A stretch of 64,000 bases of DNA from Streptomyces capitiformicae (GTDB taxonomy: Bacteria; Actinomycetota; Actinomycetes; Streptomycetales; Streptomycetaceae), in assembly GCF_002214185.1 (NCBI RefSeq), contig NZ_CP022161.1, forward strand, positions 8,005,486 to 8,069,485. Direction: 5' to 3'. Positions 62,556-64,000 of this stretch are shown here, one piece after another (the first letter of the stretch is position 1; every line of letters begins with the position of its first letter). Under the pieces are notes generated by a model. It worked only from the letters and a program-made list of their open reading frames with translations. It was not told where the DNA came from and ran no database searches. Position numbers and translations under genes: made by a program.

Positions 62556-62894
62556 TCAGCCCTCCTGGCCGCGTTGGATCGCCTCGGCGATCCGCTTGAT
62601 GCGCTGCAGCCGGGCGTCCCAGGCGGCCCCGACCGACGACAACTGCGCGACCGCGCGGGCGAGCTGGGCCTCGTCGACCTGGTAAAGGCGCTCGCGTCCG
62701 GACGGAGTGACGTGGACCAGCCCGACCCGGCCGAGTACACCGAGGTGTTTGGAGACCGCCTGCCGCGTGACCGGCAACTGCTCGCTCAGGGTGGTCGCCG
62801 TTCCGCCGCCCCCCGTCAGCAGCAGGTCGAGCATCCGCCGCCGGATGGGGTCTCCCACGGCCGACCAGAGCTCGTCGTCCACGGTCACGCTCAT
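62556..62894 (-). CDS. ArsR/SdpR-family transcriptional regulator
   Basis: A 112-residue winged-helix repressor. The DNA-binding region is LWSAVGDPIRRRMLDLLL ... TTLSEQLPVTRQAVSKHLGVLGRVGLV, with recognition helix VTRQAVSKHLGVL. No Cys metal site is seen, so it fits the SdpR-like branch that pairs with SRPBCC proteins. ATG 62894 overlaps the stop of the SRPBCC gene upstream (ATGA). It is the likely binder of the two palindromes at 63373 and 63418. Confidence 0.9.
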   Translation of the reverse strand: MSVTVDDELWSAVGDPIRRRMLDLLLTGGGGTATTLSEQLPVTRQAVSKHLGVLGRVGLVHVTPSGRERLYQVDEAQLARAVAQLSSVGAAWDARLQRIKRIAEAIQRGQEG

Positions 62895-63355
62895 CGCGTC
62901 GACACCAGCCGGGCGACGTAGGTGACGAGGCGGGGCAGGAAGTAGTCCCATCCGTTGACGTGATCGCGGTATTGCTCTTCGAGCACGGCCGCCTCCCAGC
63001 CCTTCTCCCGGAAGCCCGTCTCCGTGAAGCGCAACAGGGTGCCCGTACCCGACGGGACCAACTCGAAGGTCACCAGGAGCGAGTTGGCCGGCGTCGCGGC
63101 CTCGTCCTCGTCGTACACCCACCGGAAGGAGAACCGCCGGGGCGGGTCGGCCTCCACCACCGTGAGTGGTGCGACCTGCGCATCCGGTGCGGTCCGGTCG
63201 CCGAACGTGATGACCCCGGTGGCGCCGGGCACCGGCTCGAGCTCTGCTTCGTCGGGCCACCACTCCCGCAGGTGTTCCGGCGTGCTGATGACCTCGTAGA
63301 CCACCTCGGGCGTGGCGTCGATGTGGATCTCCCGCTCGATGCTGCCGTACTCCAT
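62891..63355 (-). CDS. SRPBCC/AHSA1 protein coupled to arsR
   Basis: A 154-residue AHSA1-type protein: SIEREIHIDATPEVVYEVIS, LREWWPDEAELEPVPG, a beta sheet through RRFSFRWVYDEDE and the C-terminal helix DYFLPRLVTYVARL. ATG 63355 follows GGAGG. It is the first gene of the SRPBCC-arsR pair, a common actinobacterial arrangement in which the repressor controls its partner. The ligand is unknown. Confidence 0.87.
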   Translation of the reverse strand: MEYGSIEREIHIDATPEVVYEVISTPEHLREWWPDEAELEPVPGATGVITFGDRTAPDAQVAPLTVVEADPPRRFSFRWVYDEDEAATPANSLLVTFELVPSGTGTLLRFTETGFREKGWEAAVLEEQYRDHVNGWDYFLPRLVTYVARLVSTR

Positions 63356-63372
63356 TCCGCCTCCTCTGTTCG

Positions 63373-63387
63373 CAACCTTTGGTTGCG
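63373..63387. promoter_or_regulatory. ArsR-type operator 1
   Basis: GCAACC-TTT-GGTTGC is a perfect palindrome 18 bp upstream of the SRPBCC ATG. It is repeated at 63418-63432. Confidence 0.65.
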
Positions 63388-63417
63388 TATGACGTTAGGG
63401 CAATCCTTCAGAACGCG

Positions 63418-63432
63418 CAACCATTGGTTGCT
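63418..63432. promoter_or_regulatory. ArsR-type operator 2
   Basis: GCAACC-ATT-GGTTGC has the same arms as operator 1 and starts 45 bp from it. It lies toward the divergent gamma-glutamyltransferase and could serve both promoters. Confidence 0.65.
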
Positions 63433-63569
63433 CTAATGGCTCGTCGGCAGCCGCGGCGCTCAGCGCCCGGCCGGGGCAGCCCAGGAATTGGGGCGAAACC
63501 CTGGCAGTGACAAGCGGCACCGAAGGACGATTCCATGTGCTCAGGCACACGTATGCAGAGAGAGGCCGT

Positions 63570-64000
63570 ATGTTCACCACCCGCCCCACCCTGCAGGGAA
63601 CCTTCGGAATGGTGTCCTCCACGCACTGGCTGGCGTCGCAGTCGGCGATGGCCGTCCTTGAGGACGGCGGCAACGCCTACGACGCGGCCGTCGCCGCGGG
63701 CTTCGTCCTGCACGTCGTCGAACCGCACCTCAACGGCCCGGCGGGCGAGGTGCCGATCATCCTCGCCCCGGCGGCCTGCGAGGTCCGGGTCCTGTGCGGA
63801 CAGGGCGTGGCACCCGCGGGGGCGTCGATCGAGCACTACAGGGGCCTCGGCCTGGATCTCGTACCCGGTACGGGACCGTTGGCGGCGGCCGTGCCGGGCG
63901 CGTTCGACGCCTGGATGCTGCTCCTTCGTGATCACGGCACCAAGGACCTCGCCGACGTCCTCAAGTACGCCATCGGGTACGCGGAGGACGGGCACGCGCC
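63570..64000 (+). CDS. Gamma-glutamyltransferase family protein, 5' part
   Basis: The first 143 residues of a gamma-glutamyltransferase-like Ntn hydrolase; the 3' end is outside the window. The sequence FGMVSSTHWLASQSAMAVLE followed by DGGNAYDAAVAAGFVLHVVEPHLNGPAGEVPIIL is the characteristic large-subunit start. The usual Arg that binds the glutamyl carboxylate (as in NRGIGGG) falls in a variant region. ATG 63570 follows a GAGAGAGG stretch. There is no signal peptide, so it may be a cytosolic acylase-like member. Confidence 0.85.
   Translation, partial: MFTTRPTLQGTFGMVSSTHWLASQSAMAVLEDGGNAYDAAVAAGFVLHVVEPHLNGPAGEVPIILAPAACEVRVLCGQGVAPAGASIEHYRGLGLDLVPGTGPLAAAVPGAFDAWMLLLRDHGTKDLADVLKYAIGYAEDGHA

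Overview
The window is chromosomal DNA of a high-GC actinomycete, almost certainly a Streptomyces. The signs are GTG and TTG starts, G/C-ending codons, stop-start overlaps (GTGA, ATGA, TTGA), AGGAGG-type ribosome sites, long GC hairpin terminators without U-tracts, and families typical of the genus (DUF5685, SepF paralogue, streptogrisins). I count about 52 protein genes, seven broken genes or remnants, no rRNA, no tRNA and no CRISPR array.

Layout. 1-1.4 kb: a decayed siderophore permease followed by its intact ATPase. 1.4-33 kb: a conserved housekeeping arm in the order tlyA, nadK, recN, pyrG, NUDIX, ald, parA, scpA, scpB, rluB, aroH, tyrA, cmk, plsC, der. From memory this parallels the mycobacterial tlyA-ppnK-recN ... 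pyrG-NUDIX-xerD-parA-scpAB-rluB-cmk-engA block, but xerD is absent and a TPR regulator plus ald sit in its place. Between rluB and aroH is an accessory insert (24.0-28.2 kb): an NrtR-type regulator behind four tandem 16-bp repeats, an ADP-ribosylglycohydrolase, two RlaP-like nucleotidyltransferases that overlap tail to tail, a Rieske protein and a fused gene remnant. 33-42 kb: small unknown genes, a resuscitation-promoting factor with a long leader, and a branched-chain amino-acid type ABC system in which LivH, LivM and LivG are one polypeptide. 42-53 kb: a glycosyltransferase pair, a stand-alone cytochrome oxidase subunit I, a PAP2 phosphatase, a GT-C mannosyltransferase, an MFS exporter, a glutaryl-CoA dehydrogenase and a SepF paralogue. 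53-64 kb: DUF5685, two secreted streptogrisin-type proteases flanking a slipin remnant, a CcdA/TlpA thiol-redox pair, several SRPBCC/DinB/ArsR genes and the start of a gamma-glutamyltransferase.

Working together: parA, a ribbon-helix-helix gene, scpA, scpB and rluB form one tightly coupled run joining chromosome partition and condensin loading to ribosome maturation. aroH-tyrA are coupled for tyrosine synthesis, and cmk-plsC are coupled ahead of der. nrtR, the glycohydrolase and the first nucleotidyltransferase form one NAD/ADP-ribose linked unit. TlpA and CcdA form an extracytoplasmic thioredoxin system.

Genome dynamics: there is a family of MITE-like elements with 21-24 bp terminal inverted repeats (35.8, 40.1, 60.6 kb, fragment at 51.6 kb). 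Three in-frame hexanucleotide microsatellites lie in protein linkers, and several local duplications and frameshifts are present. Some single-base frameshifts could be sequencing errors; the deletions and duplications are harder to explain that way.
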